Under the pieces are notes generated by a model, which worked only from the letters and a program-made list of their open reading frames with translations, was not told where the DNA came from and ran no database searches. From Clostridium thermobutyricum DSM 4928 (GTDB lineage: Bacteria > Bacillota > Clostridia > Clostridiales > Clostridiaceae), in assembly GCF_002050515.1 (NCBI RefSeq), contig NZ_LTAY01000020.1, forward strand, positions 1-64,000: a DNA stretch of 64,000 nt, read 5' to 3'. Below are positions 25,455-34,340 of this stretch, piece by piece (within the stretch, counting starts at the first letter, position 1; every line of letters starts with the position of its first letter). A program made the translations under genes and the position numbers.

Positions 25455-25994
25455 ATGAGAAAGATTAAAAATAAATTGGCTATATTAATTTTGAGTAGTT
25501 TTATTATTATTTTAGTTGGATGCTCAAATGAATCAAATAAAAATATACAAAGTACTTCAAATGAATCAAATCCAATAGGCGCTGAACAAGCAAAGGAAAT
25601 AATGACTGATAAAGTTCCAAATGGAAAACTTGTTGAATTTGGATATAACAATAAAGGAAGCTTAAAAATATTTGAAGGAAAGATAATTAAAAATGGTAAA
25701 GAATATGATATAAATGTAGACTCTAAGACTGGTGAAATAATAAATTATGATGAAGAGAGAATAGATAAAACAGAAGCTATATATAATGGAAGTATAATAA
25801 CTGAGGATGTAGCAAAAAATATTATATTAAAAAGAGCAGGAAAAGGGGCGCTAGAGAGTTTTAAGTATGATGGATATGATAGTATACCAATATATGAAGG
25901 TAAGGTTGTAAGCGATAATAAAGAAACAGAAATAATGTTAGATGCAAGAGATGGTAAGATTATAGGAATTGAAATTGGAAATATACATAAATAA
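25455..25994 (+). CDS. PepSY-domain lipoprotein
   Basis: A 179-residue lipoprotein: signal peptide with lipobox ending LVGC (Cys23), then two PepSY repeats. The first (about 42-108) begins NPIGAEQAKEIM and ends NVDSKTGEIINYD; the second (about 115-175) begins GSIITEDVAKNIIL and ends LDARDGKIIGIEIG. PepSY domains are extracytoplasmic and thought to inhibit or modulate peptidases or bind ligands. I chose the ATG at 25455 because AGGAGG lies eight bases upstream and the signal peptide is then canonical; an ATG at 25434 with a weaker GGGAG site is possible. Partners are unknown. Confidence 0.85.
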   Translation: MRKIKNKLAILILSSFIIILVGCSNESNKNIQSTSNESNPIGAEQAKEIMTDKVPNGKLVEFGYNNKGSLKIFEGKIIKNGKEYDINVDSKTGEIINYDEERIDKTEAIYNGSIITEDVAKNIILKRAGKGALESFKYDGYDSIPIYEGKVVSDNKETEIMLDARDGKIIGIEIGNIHK

Positions 25995-26027
25995 TTTCAA
26001 AAGTAAAAATAGAAAATTTTTAAAATT

Positions 26028-26077
26028 AAACCTTAAAGAGTTTTATTATAATTAAAATTCTTTAAGGTTTTCTTTTT
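26028..26077 (+). terminator. Terminator after PepSY gene
   Basis: A 10-bp stem (aaaccttaaa / tttaaggttt) with an AT-rich 23-base loop is followed by a short T-run. Confidence 0.7.
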
Positions 26078-26150
26078 ATATAAGTTCTATAAAGAAAACT
26101 AAAAGATTAGAATATATAAAACATTTTAATTAGATGAAGAGGAGAATAAT

Positions 26151-26525
26151 ATGTTTAAGAAATTTATAATATCACAATTATCTAAAATAAAAGTAGCTAG
26201 TAAAGAGAAAGAAAAAATAATTTTTAAAGTTAGTTCATTAAAATTAATTCCAGCCGAATATAAAGAATATGAGAGATTTTTATTCCAAGCATTAGAAAAA
26301 TTAAATGGGATAAAAGATGTAAAAGTAGATATGGAGAATGGAAAAATAGTTGTTATTTATGATTCTGCGATTGTTAAAGAGGAAAAAGTATTGAAATGGG
26401 CAGAAGTAGTGAAAAAAGTTGGAATAAATAATTATGATTTAATTGAGAAATATGGAGAGAAAAATTTAGATTTTGTAGTTAAAACTATAGAAAAGCAATT
26501 AGATGATGAATTGAAGAATATATAA
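26151..26525 (+). CDS. Small protein with HMA-like fold lacking CxxC
   Basis: A 124-residue soluble protein. The central part (about 24-90: FKVSSLKLIPAEYKEYERFLFQALEKLNGIKDVKVDMENGKIVVIYD) has the beta-alpha-beta-beta pattern of heavy-metal-associated domains, including the 'GIKDVKVDMENGKIVVIYD' hairpin. The metal-binding CxxC is absent; there is no cysteine at all. It may be a non-metal HMA-like or general ferredoxin-like domain. GAGGAG precedes the ATG. It stands alone, and its role is unknown. Confidence 0.6.
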   Translation: MFKKFIISQLSKIKVASKEKEKIIFKVSSLKLIPAEYKEYERFLFQALEKLNGIKDVKVDMENGKIVVIYDSAIVKEEKVLKWAEVVKKVGINNYDLIEKYGEKNLDFVVKTIEKQLDDELKNI

Positions 26526-26865
26526 AGCATAGCCAATTTTAGAAAAAATAAAATTTCAAAATAGAGTGAGAGCGATAATTCATAATATGACAAAAATAAT
26601 AAAAAAATATAGTTAAATTTTAAAAGTTAAAAAAATAACAATAAAAAATCGACATGCTATAAAGTGAGTTATACCAAGGGATTAAGTGAGATTTTTATAA
26701 GAGAAAATCAATGATATTGTTAAATAAATAACAATGGTGAAAAAATAGGTTAAAATTTTAACAAAGATAACTTTGAAACTAAAGTCATCTTTGTATAAAA
26801 AATTCATAGTATATGATATAATGGAAAAAATATATAATTGAGAAAATTTAGGAGAGTGATTATTT
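26526..26865. other. 340-base gap upstream of the CorC-like gene
   Basis: AT-rich and non-coding in all frames. The only structure I see is an imperfect hairpin at 26761-26794 (acaaagataacttt / aaagtcatctttgt, one mismatch, 6-base loop) without a T-run, followed by a TATAAT-like hexamer near 26816. It may be a leader or promoter-region element of the next gene. Confidence 0.5.
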
Positions 26866-28119
26866 TTGGACTCTAGTTATACGGGGCAGATTGTTTTATT
26901 AATTGTACTTTTAATATTGTCAGGATTTTTTTCAATGTCAGAAACAGCTCTTATGGCCTTAAGCAAAATAAGAATAAGGCATTTAGTTGAAGAAGGTGTT
27001 AAAGGAGCTAAATTAGTTGAAAAACTTACTGAAAATCCTAATAAATTATTAGGTGGAATACTTATAGGAAATAATATTGTAAATATAGGAGCTTCTTCTA
27101 TTGCAACTTCATTGGCAGTTAGAATCTTTGGAGCAGATAGTGATATAGCTATTGCAATTTCTACTGGGGTTATGACAGTTTTGGTACTTATATTTGGAGA
27201 AATAACTCCTAAATCAATAGCAAAACAAAAGTCAGAACAGGTTGCACTTAAGGTTTCTAAACCAATACAATTTTGCGTAGGAGTATTTAAGCCATTTGTA
27301 ATAATATTTACTACAATATCATCTATATTTATAAAAATATTAGGTGCAGATCCTAAAGCAACAGAGCCGTTTATTACAGAAGAAGAGTTAAAAACTATGG
27401 TTGGTGTTAGTGAAGAAGAAGGAGTATTAGAAGATGTTGAAAAAGAAATGATTTTTAATGTCTTTGATTTTGCTGATTCACAAGTTAAAGATGTAATGAT
27501 ACAAAGAGTTGATGTTACAGCTATAGATATAAATGATGATTATAAAGAAATTTTAAGAGTCATAAAGGAAGAGCAATTTTCAAGAATTCCAGTTTATGAT
27601 GATAGTATAGATAACATAATAGGTGTATTAAATGTAAAAGACCTTATAATAGCTGGTGAAAGAAAAGGTGAGTTTAAAGTTAAAGATTATATGAGAGAAG
27701 CCTTTTTTACTTTTGAATTTAAGAAAATTACCGAATTATTTAATGAAATGAAAAAGACTAGAAATCATTTAGCCATAGTTTTAGACGAATATGGTGGAAC
27801 AGTTGGAATAGTAACTATTGAAGATTTAATAGAAGAAATAGTTGGAGATATAGAAGATGAGTATGATCAAGAACGAGATATGATAGAAGTCATTAAAGAA
27901 GATGAATATATTGTAGATGGAAGTTCTAGATTAGATGATGTAAGTGAACTTATTGGAGTTAATATGGAATCAGAAGAATTCGATTCTGTAGGTGGACTTA
28001 TAATAGGGGCTCTTGGTAGGATTCCAGAAGATAAAGAAGAAGTAATAATAGATAGAATAAAGTTTATAGTAGAAGAAGTAGATAAAAATAGGATTAAAAA
28101 AGTTAGAATATATACTTAG
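26866..28119 (+). CDS. CNNM/CorC-type (HlyC/CorC, DUF21) membrane transporter
   Basis: A 417-residue protein: DUF21/CNNM membrane domain (about 1-190) with [16 protein letters not shown] near the start and [11 protein letters not shown], then a CBS pair (about 205-330, including [23 protein letters not shown]), then a C-terminal CorC/HlyC domain (340-417). Homologues such as MpfA export magnesium, with CBS-Mg-ATP regulation. Older annotation as 'hemolysin' is not supported. The TTG start has an AGGAG site 12 bases upstream. tadA follows after a terminator. Confidence 0.88.
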   Translation: MDSSYTGQIVLLIVLLILSGFFSMSETALMALSKIRIRHLVEEGVKGAKLVEKLTENPNKLLGGILIGNNIVNIGASSIATSLAVRIFGADSDIAIAISTGVMTVLVLIFGEITPKSIAKQKSEQVALKVSKPIQFCVGVFKPFVIIFTTISSIFIKILGADPKATEPFITEEELKTMVGVSEEEGVLEDVEKEMIFNVFDFADSQVKDVMIQRVDVTAIDINDDYKEILRVIKEEQFSRIPVYDDSIDNIIGVLNVKDLIIAGERKGEFKVKDYMREAFFTFEFKKITELFNEMKKTRNHLAIVLDEYGGTVGIVTIEDLIEEIVGDIEDEYDQERDMIEVIKEDEYIVDGSSRLDDVSELIGVNMESEEFDSVGGLIIGALGRIPEDKEEVIIDRIKFIVEEVDKNRIKKVRIYT

Positions 28120-28120
28120 G

Positions 28121-28157
28121 ATTGGGGATAGCAATTTTTGCTGTCCCAATTTTTTTG
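28121..28157 (+). terminator. Terminator between CorC-like gene and tadA
   Basis: The stem attggggatagcaa / ttgctgtcccaat has a 3-base loop and is followed by seven T. Confidence 0.85.
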
Positions 28158-28171
28158 AGAGGATGATATTA

Positions 28172-28624
28172 ATGAAGTTTTTAGATTTAGCTATATTAGA
28201 AGCAAAAAAAGCTTTAGAAGCAGGAGAAGTTCCAGTTGGAGCTGTAATTGTAAAAGATGGAGAAGTTATTTCAAAAGCACATAATATGAAAGAAACTTTA
28301 AAAAATCCTCTTGCTCATAGTGAAATAATTGCAATAAATGAGGCTTGCAAAAAGAATGGAGATTGGAGATTAAATGGATATGAAATGTATGTTACTTTAG
28401 AGCCTTGTTCAATGTGTGCTAGTGCAATAATTCAAAGTAGGATTTCAAAATTATATATAGGTACTTTTAATATAGATATGGGGGCTTGTGGAACTGTTAT
28501 AGACATAACTAATAATAAATATTTAAATTCAAATTTAGATGTTGAATGGATGTATAATTTAGAATGTAGTGAATTAATAAAAAGATTTTTTGAAGTAAAG
28601 AGAAAAGTAAAAAAGAGTAAATAA
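28172..28624 (+). CDS. tadA: tRNA-specific adenosine deaminase
   Basis: A 150-residue zinc deaminase with HSE (the H-x-E of the active site, in PLAHSEIIAI) and PCSMC (PCxxC), plus the VPVGAVIV N-terminal block. It converts A34 to inosine in tRNA-Arg(ACG), an essential wobble modification. I chose the ATG at 28172, nine bases after GAGAGG; the ATG at 28163 touches the ribosome site. The 3' end contains the first copy of a 20-bp tandem duplication spanning the stop codon. Confidence 0.93.
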   Translation: MKFLDLAILEAKKALEAGEVPVGAVIVKDGEVISKAHNMKETLKNPLAHSEIIAINEACKKNGDWRLNGYEMYVTLEPCSMCASAIIQSRISKLYIGTFNIDMGACGTVIDITNNKYLNSNLDVEWMYNLECSELIKRFFEVKRKVKKSK

Positions 28625-28642
28625 AAGTAAAAAAGAGTAAAT
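28603..28642 (+). repeat. Perfect 20-bp tandem duplication at the tadA stop
   Basis: aaaagtaaaaaagagtaaat occurs twice in a row (28603-28622 and 28623-28642). The stop codon lies across the boundary, so the second copy is non-coding. It looks like a recent slippage event. Confidence 0.85.
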
Positions 28643-28990
28643 AAAATACAGAAAAAGTAATTTATTTTCTAAAAAATTACAAAAAAATAGCCCCTAAAAT
28701 ATTAAAATACACAAAAAATTCATAAAATTAACTATATTAATAAAACTTAGAATCGCAAAAATAGTTTAATTTAACAATTAAGGTAAGATAACTCTTTTAA
28801 ATAGATAGTAGACAAAAACAATTTAAACTGAAATAAAATTAAAATAAAAACTAAAAATGTATTAATTACATTAAAATAGAATAAATTGTTGAAAATTGGA
28901 TAAAAACAATTTAGAAATTAGGAGAAATATATATTATTAGAATTTTAAGGAAAAGAATTAAGCCGTTGTTAAGTATTTAATAAAGGATAA
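28643..28990. other. AT-rich gap upstream of the speF leader
   Basis: About 350 bases without a plausible gene on either strand. The sequence is dominated by A-runs. No terminator with a good T-run follows tadA here, and no RNA family is recognised. The structured part of the gap starts near 28990. Confidence 0.5.
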
Positions 28991-28992
28991 AT

Positions 28993-29186
28993 AAAGGGTT
29001 AAATTTACCTGTAAATTATTGAAAGTTTAACCTTAAACAAGTATATTTAGCTTGTCGAAACATTATTAGTTTATTTTGAAAATAATTAAATTCTGTTAGG
29101 TTTGATATATTAAAATATACTAATTTCTAAAGAGGTTATGTATGTAACTTAACAGAATTATAATTATCTATTTAGGAGGGATAATT
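28993..29186 (+). promoter_or_regulatory. Structured leader of ornithine decarboxylase gene
   Basis: Two inverted repeats lie in the leader: aagggttaaa (28994-29003) with tttaacctt (29026-29034), and aattctgtta (29089-29098) with taacagaatt (29150-29159). Inside the second, an AGAGG (29131) is followed by overlapping tiny frames: ATG at 29138 (Met-Tyr-Val-Thr-stop) and ATG-TAA at 29142. Leader control of speF is known in enterobacteria through an arrest peptide, but these frames are not homologous. Regulation is inferred only. Confidence 0.4.
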
Positions 29187-31343
29187 ATGAAACAGTTAAA
29201 GATTGCTTGTACAGCTGTATCAAAAGACTTCTTCAAAACAGAAAGACCAACAGTATGCGTTGAAGATACTGATTTTACAGATGTAGCTGCGATAGTAGTA
29301 ACAGCTTCTGAAAAAGAAGTAATTAAAAAGGCTTATGCAACTAAATTAGGAATTCCAGTATTCGTTAAATTAGAAGCTGGTGAAAGTCTTGATAGTGAAT
29401 TAGTACCTATGGTATATCACGTTATTGATGATAACAAATTTGATGAAACTCTATATAACAGAAAAATTGAGGCAGCAGCTAGTGAATATGAAGAAAGAGT
29501 ATTACCACCTTTCTTTGGTAGCTTAAAAAAATATGTTGAAAAAGGAAATATACAATTTGATTGTCCAGGTCACCAAGGTGGACAATACTTCCGTAAACAT
29601 CCAGCAGGAAGAATGTTATATGAATTCTACGGAGAAAATGTATTTAGATCAGATATATGTAATGCAGACGTTGCATTAGGAGATTTATTAATCCATGAAG
29701 GACCAGCAGTTGCAGCAGAAGAACATGCAGCTAAAGTTTATAATGCAGATAAAACATATTTTGTTATGAACGGAACTTCTTCATCAAACCAAGTAGCTAT
29801 TAAAGCAGCTGTAGCACCTGGGGATTTAATATTATTTGATAGAAATAACCATAAATCAAACTATATTGGAGCATTAGTTCAAGCTGGTGGTATTCCAGTT
29901 TATTTAGAAACTGCTAGAAACCCATTTGGTTTCATTGGTGGTATTGATGCACACTGTTTTGATGAAGAGTATATTAGAGCTGAAATAGCTAAAATAGATC
30001 CAAAAAGAGCTAAAGAAGAAAGACCTTTCAGATTAGCTATTATCCAATTAGGAACTTATGATGGAACAATTTACAATGCTAGACAAGTTGTAGATAAAAT
30101 AGGACATCTTTGTGATTACATCTTATTTGACTCAGCTTGGGTTGGATATGAACAATTCATACCAATGATGAGAGATTGTTCTCCATTATTATTAGAATTA
30201 AATGAAAATGATCCTGGTATCCTTGTAACTCAATCAGTTCACAAACAACAAGCAGGATTCTCACAAACATCACAAATTCACAAAAAAGATAGCCATATAA
30301 AAGGTCAAAAAAGATATATTGACCACAAACATTTTAATAATGCATTTATGGCTCAAGCTTCAACAAGTCCATTCTATCCTTTATTTGCAGCATTAGATGT
30401 AAATGCTAAAATGCAAGAAGGTGAAGCTGGAAGACAATTATGGCATGATTGTGTAACTTTAGGAATAGAAGCTAGAAAAATGGTACTTGCTAACTGTGAA
30501 ATGTTTAAACCATTTATACCAACTGAAATTAACGGAAAGAAATGGGAAGAATATCCAACTGAAGAAATTGCAAATAATATTGAATTCTTCAAATTCCACC
30601 CAGGACAAAAATGGCATTCATTTGAAGGATATGGTGAAAATCAATACTTCGTTGATCCTAACAAGTTCATGTTAACTACACCAGGTATAAATGTTGAAAC
30701 TGGAGAATATGAAAGCTTTGGTATACCAGCAAACATACTTGCTAACTACTTAAGAGAAAATGGAATAATACCAGAAAAGAATGACCTTAACTCAATATTA
30801 TTCTTAATGACTCCAGCAGAAACTATGACTAAAATGCAAAATTTAGTATCTCACTTAGTTAGATTTGAACAATTAGTTAAAGAAGATGCACCATTAAGTC
30901 AAGTTATACCAACACTTTATGCTAAGAACGAAGAACGTTACAGAGGATATACTATAAGACAATTATGTCAAGAAATGCATGATTTCTATAGAGAATCAAA
31001 TGCTAAAGAATATCAAAAACAAATATTCAGAAATGCTTCATTCCCAGAAAGAGTAATGAATCCATATGATGCAAACGTAGAATACTTAAGAAACAACTGT
31101 AAATTAGTTGCTTTAGAAAATATTGTTGGAGAAGTAGCACTAGAAGGAGCTCTTCCATATCCACCAGGAGTATTCTGTGTTGTTCCAGGAGAAAGATGGA
31201 CAGAAACAGTTCAAAGATATTTCTTAATACTTGAAGAAGGAATAAATAAATTCCCTGGATTTGCACCAGAAATTCAAGGTGTATATTTAGAAGAACAAGC
31301 AGACGGAAAAGTTAAAGCTTTCGGATATGTATTAGATAAATAA
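29187..31343 (+). CDS. speF: Inducible ornithine decarboxylase (SpeF-like)
   Basis: A 718-residue fold-type I PLP decarboxylase with N-terminal wing domain (about 1-105), PLP core and C-terminal domain. The PLP lysine is Lys353 in SVHKQQAG; FDCPGHQGGQYF and the FDSAWVGYEQFIPMM segment match SpeF-type ornithine decarboxylases closely, more than lysine (CadA) or arginine (AdiA) forms. It turns ornithine into putrescine and consumes a proton, helping acid tolerance. AGGAGGG precedes the ATG. No putrescine antiporter (potE) is adjacent. Ornithine is the likely substrate; this rests on sequence resemblance. Confidence 0.88.
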   Translation: MKQLKIACTAVSKDFFKTERPTVCVEDTDFTDVAAIVVTASEKEVIKKAYATKLGIPVFVKLEAGESLDSELVPMVYHVIDDNKFDETLYNRKIEAAASEYEERVLPPFFGSLKKYVEKGNIQFDCPGHQGGQYFRKHPAGRMLYEFYGENVFRSDICNADVALGDLLIHEGPAVAAEEHAAKVYNADKTYFVMNGTSSSNQVAIKAAVAPGDLILFDRNNHKSNYIGALVQAGGIPVYLETARNPFGFIGGIDAHCFDEEYIRAEIAKIDPKRAKEERPFRLAIIQLGTYDGTIYNARQVVDKIGHLCDYILFDSAWVGYEQFIPMMRDCSPLLLELNENDPGILVTQSVHKQQAGFSQTSQIHKKDSHIKGQKRYIDHKHFNNAFMAQASTSPFYPLFAALDVNAKMQEGEAGRQLWHDCVTLGIEARKMVLANCEMFKPFIPTEINGKKWEEYPTEEIANNIEFFKFHPGQKWHSFEGYGENQYFVDPNKFMLTTPGINVETGEYESFGIPANILANYLRENGIIPEKNDLNSILFLMTPAETMTKMQNLVSHLVRFEQLVKEDAPLSQVIPTLYAKNEERYRGYTIRQLCQEMHDFYRESNAKEYQKQIFRNASFPERVMNPYDANVEYLRNNCKLVALENIVGEVALEGALPYPPGVFCVVPGERWTETVQRYFLILEEGINKFPGFAPEIQGVYLEEQADGKVKAFGYVLDK

Positions 31344-31361
31344 TTCTAATTTTTAAAGCAG

Positions 31362-31400
31362 AGAATCTAGACACTAAGTATTAGGTGTTTAGATTCTTTT
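31362..31400 (+). terminator. speF terminator, first hairpin
   Basis: A 13-bp stem (agaatctagacac / gtgtttagattct, one G.T) is followed by four T, 16 bases past the stop. Confidence 0.75.
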
Positions 31401-31456
31401 ATATTAAGTAATATCAATAATATTAGATAATTAATGCTGAATTCACAATTATATTA

Positions 31457-31505
31457 AATAAGCTACATAATAATTTTAAAATTATTATATAGCTTATTTT
31501 TTTTA
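31457..31505 (+). terminator. Second strong hairpin downstream of speF
   Basis: A near-perfect palindrome with ~20-bp arms (aataagctacataataattt and its complement, one mismatch) is followed by a run of eight T. It may be a back-up terminator before lgt. Confidence 0.8.
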
Positions 31506-31593
31506 TTTATAAAAATTAAAAAAAAATATATAATATATAATAAATATGAATAAAAGGTTATAATTATTAAAAAAGATAATTGGGAGGATAAAT

Positions 31594-32376
31594 ATGAATA
31601 ATCCAGTAGCTTTTGAAATTTTTGGATTTCAAGTTATGTGGTATGGAGTTTTAATTGGAATAGGCATAATATTAGCTTTTATATTAGCTTATTTTAATGC
31701 AAAGAAAAAAGGATTAAACTTCGACACATTAATAGATGTATTTTTAATTGCTTTTCCTTGTGCCATTATAGGGGCAAGGGCTTATTACGTAATATTTGAA
31801 TGGGATTATTATAGAGGAGACATAGGAAAAATACTAGATATAAGGCAAGGTGGGCTTGCTATACATGGAGGACTTATAGGAGCATTTTTAGTAGCTTTTA
31901 TATATACTAGAGTAAAGAAAATTAAATTTTTAGCATATGCGGATTTAGTTGCACCATCTATAATTTTAGCTCAGGCTATAGGAAGATGGGGAAATTTTAT
32001 GAATAGTGAAGCTCATGGAGATGTAGTTACTAAAGAGTTTATATCTCATTTCCCTAAGTTTATACAAGATGGGATGTATATAGGAGGTCAATATTATCAT
32101 CCAACCTTCTTATATGAATCTTTATGGGACATATCAATGTGTTTAGTCCTTATATTTATACTTTATAAAGTTAAAAAAGGGTATGAAGGAATATGTATAT
32201 GTAGCTATATGATATTATATTCTTTAGGAAGATTTTTTATAGAGGGGCTAAGAACAGATAGTTTAATGCTTTTAGGACTAAGAGTAGCACAACTAGTTTC
32301 TTTAGCAGGAATAATTGTTGGATTAATAGGGATATTAAGTATTTATGTAAAAAATAAAAGAGTAAAATTAGCATAA
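31594..32376 (+). CDS. lgt: Prolipoprotein diacylglyceryl transferase
   Basis: A 260-residue membrane enzyme with seven helices. Lgt signatures: GARAYYVIFEW, HGGLIGA (His and Gly of the conserved core), the lgt box IGRWGNFMNSEAHG, and late RFFIEGLRTDS. It attaches diacylglycerol to the lipobox cysteine of prolipoproteins, the first lipoprotein maturation step. Two lipoproteins in this window (PepSY, GH20) would be clients. GGGAGG precedes the ATG. It is a single gene with its own terminator. Confidence 0.96.
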   Translation: MNNPVAFEIFGFQVMWYGVLIGIGIILAFILAYFNAKKKGLNFDTLIDVFLIAFPCAIIGARAYYVIFEWDYYRGDIGKILDIRQGGLAIHGGLIGAFLVAFIYTRVKKIKFLAYADLVAPSIILAQAIGRWGNFMNSEAHGDVVTKEFISHFPKFIQDGMYIGGQYYHPTFLYESLWDISMCLVLIFILYKVKKGYEGICICSYMILYSLGRFFIEGLRTDSLMLLGLRVAQLVSLAGIIVGLIGILSIYVKNKRVKLA

Positions 32377-32384
32377 TTAAAATA

Positions 32385-32416
32385 AGAACTTGAATATATA
32401 AATTCAGGTTCTTTTT
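32385..32416 (+). terminator. lgt terminator
   Basis: An 11-bp stem (agaacttgaat / aattcaggttct, G.T pair) is followed by TTTTT. Confidence 0.85.
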
Positions 32417-32581
32417 ATATAAAAAAATTGGATCAATTAGGTAATAAAATTTTATATTGGTATTTTATATGAATAAAATTATAACAAATATATGTAAAAT
32501 AAGCATTTAAATAGAAAAGTAAATGATTACGACACATAATATTAAAAAAGTTAATAAAATAATAATTATTATATATGCTTG

Positions 32582-32630
32582 TCCTCTTGTATTATAAGAA
32601 AGATAGTATTAAGAATGACAATTAAGGGGA
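32582..32630 (+). promoter_or_regulatory. Possible ribosome-site-masking leader of pnuC copy 2
   Basis: TCCTCTT (32582-32588) can pair with AAGGGGA (32624-32630), which is the ribosome site of the gene starting at 32639. The 35 bases between contain only weak pairing. This could be translational control of a vitamin transporter, but I do not recognise a known riboswitch class. Confidence 0.35.
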
Positions 32631-32638
32631 GGCAATAA

Positions 32639-33397
32639 ATGAACTTTTTTAAATCATTTTCTAAATTTCATAAGATTTATTTTGTAGTATTCCTAGTGTT
32701 AAATATTGTACTTTTCTTTGTTCCAGCAATTCAATCTGGTTCATTAGATTCAATTTTAACTTTAACAGGAATAATAGGATTAGTAGCAACAATTGCAGGG
32801 CTTTTTGCAGCCATATATACTGCTAGAGCAAGTGTAGTATGTTATATATGGGGATTATTAAATACATCATCATATGCATTTGTAGCATATCACAGTCATG
32901 TATATGGGCAAGTGATTTTATATGTATTTTTCCAAATCCCAATGCAATTTGTAGGTTTTTATTTATGGAATAAAAGCTTAAAGAGTGGAAATACTGGTGA
33001 AATAGAAGTTAAAAGAATGACTGGGAAGAATTGGGCTGTATTAGCAATATTCTTTATAGTAGTATGGATTTTATATGGAATATTCTTAAAATACTTACCA
33101 AATATATTCCAATGTTTATTCCACACACACATTGATGCAGATAAACAATATATAATAGATGCATTAACTTCAACATTAATGATTTGTGCTGTTATAATGG
33201 CGACTAAGAGATATGTTGAACAATGGTATTTCTGGATAGTGTCAGATGGAGTTGGGATAATATTATTTATACTTTCCTTAATAAGTACAAAACATTTTTC
33301 ATTAAATTCATTATCAGGAGCAATAATGTGGACTCAATTCACTTTAAATGCTGTTTATGGATTTATTAACTGGAAGAGATTAAATAAAAATAAATAA
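32639..33397 (+). CDS. pnuC: PnuC-type nicotinamide riboside transporter (copy 2)
   Basis: A 252-residue PnuC-family membrane protein with the same helix plan as the copy at 24504: TIAGLFAAIYTARASVVCY, GLLNTSSYAFVAYHSHVYGQVI, ALTSTLMICAVIMATKRYVEQWYFWIVSDG, and GAIMWTQFTLNAVYGFINWKR. Identity with copy 1 is moderate by eye, so the two may differ in substrate (nicotinamide riboside versus another vitamin precursor). A strong AAGGGGAGG ribosome site precedes the ATG but may be masked. It is a single gene ending at a strong terminator. Confidence 0.9.
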   Translation: MNFFKSFSKFHKIYFVVFLVLNIVLFFVPAIQSGSLDSILTLTGIIGLVATIAGLFAAIYTARASVVCYIWGLLNTSSYAFVAYHSHVYGQVILYVFFQIPMQFVGFYLWNKSLKSGNTGEIEVKRMTGKNWAVLAIFFIVVWILYGIFLKYLPNIFQCLFHTHIDADKQYIIDALTSTLMICAVIMATKRYVEQWYFWIVSDGVGIILFILSLISTKHFSLNSLSGAIMWTQFTLNAVYGFINWKRLNKNK

Positions 33398-33405
33398 TAA
33401 TATTA

Positions 33406-33437
33406 GGATAGAAATTTAAAATTTCTATCCTTTTTTT
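33406..33437 (+). terminator. Terminator after pnuC copy 2
   Basis: The perfect stem ggatagaaattt / aaatttctatcc is followed by seven T. The remaining ~270 bases to the next gene are AT-rich with no other feature that I can see. Confidence 0.9.
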
Positions 33438-33706
33438 ATTGAAAGATATTTTATATTTACTGTTGTTCTAATTTTAATTTTTTTGCCATCATTAAAATTA
33501 AATTTAATGTAGAATAATAAGTACAAGCTTAATTATGCTTTAATTTTTATATATCATATAATTTTATAAATTACTTTTTAAAAAGTGATTTATATTGTTT
33601 TTAGAATTAGATTAAAATTGATTTAGATTGAGAAATAAAAATTATTATTAGTAAAATTTTATAGTATAAAAATATGCAGAAGAATATAAAATAGGAGAAA
33701 GTTAAG

Positions 33707-34069
33707 ATGAATAGTACAAATAAAAGAAAAATAATAATATCTATTATTATATTATTAATTGTTGTAATAATAGGAATATCTACTTTTATATATTTTAAAG
33801 GGCAAAGTAAATATCAATATATTAATAGTAAAGGTGATAAATTTACTAGTAATGAAATATCAGAGATAACTATAAATAATTCAAGAATAGAGATTTTAAA
33901 AAATCAGTTAAAAAACGAAGAAGAGAAAAATTTAGGTACAATTACTAATGAGGGGGCTAAAGATTTACAAGCTTCTATTCCAAGTATATCTGGTGATAGT
34001 GCAAAAAATATATTAGCTTTACAATATCAGCTTTTACAAAATCTTCAACAAGATGTAAGTGCAAATTAA
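33707..34069 (+). CDS. Hypothetical membrane-anchored protein
   Basis: A 120-residue protein with an N-terminal membrane helix (about 8-29) and a polar, mostly helical outer part containing a lysine/glutamate stretch (KNQLKNEEEKN) and a glutamine-rich end (QYQLLQNLQQD). No motif is recognised. AGGAGA precedes the ATG, and a terminator follows. The gene stands alone before tRNA-Ser. Confidence 0.7.
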   Translation: MNSTNKRKIIISIIILLIVVIIGISTFIYFKGQSKYQYINSKGDKFTSNEISEITINNSRIEILKNQLKNEEEKNLGTITNEGAKDLQASIPSISGDSAKNILALQYQLLQNLQQDVSAN

Positions 34070-34080
34070 TTTTATAGAAA

Positions 34081-34112
34081 AAAGTTTCATTTATTTAATG
34101 AAGCTTTTTTTA
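34081..34112 (+). terminator. Terminator after the hypothetical membrane protein
   Basis: An 11-bp stem (aaagtttcatt / aatgaagcttt, G.T) is followed by a T-run. Confidence 0.85.
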
Positions 34113-34247
34113 TTTACCAATATTATTTGGTAAATTTATATAATGCATAATAGTATTGAACTATATAGCTATTTATGATAGAATGAAACAGAATTAAAAA
34201 ATGCGTTTTAATATTTATATTAAAGCAATCAATTTTTATAGCATTAT

Positions 34248-34337
34248 GGAGAGATGTCCGAGTGGTCGAAGGAGCACGCCTGGAACGCGTGTATAGGGGA
34301 AACTCTATCGTGGGTTCAAATCCCACTCTCTCCGCCA
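34248..34337 (+). tRNA. tRNA-Ser (anticodon GGA)
   Basis: A 90-base class II tRNA: acceptor GGAGAGA with TCTCTCC, anticodon stem CACGC/GCGTG around loop CTGGAAC (GGA), a long variable arm (tataggggaaactcta), T-loop GGTTCAAATCC and encoded CCA. SRP RNA begins three bases later. Confidence 0.95.
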
Positions 34338-34340
34338 GAA

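Noticed and set aside
26761..26794. Hairpin before the CorC-like gene as a terminator
   Set aside because: No T-run follows in either direction and it lies near the presumed promoter; recorded only as a spacer structure.
34123..34326. 67-codon minus-strand frame across tRNA-Ser
   Set aside because: It lies antisense to a well-formed tRNA; an artefact of the tRNA sequence.
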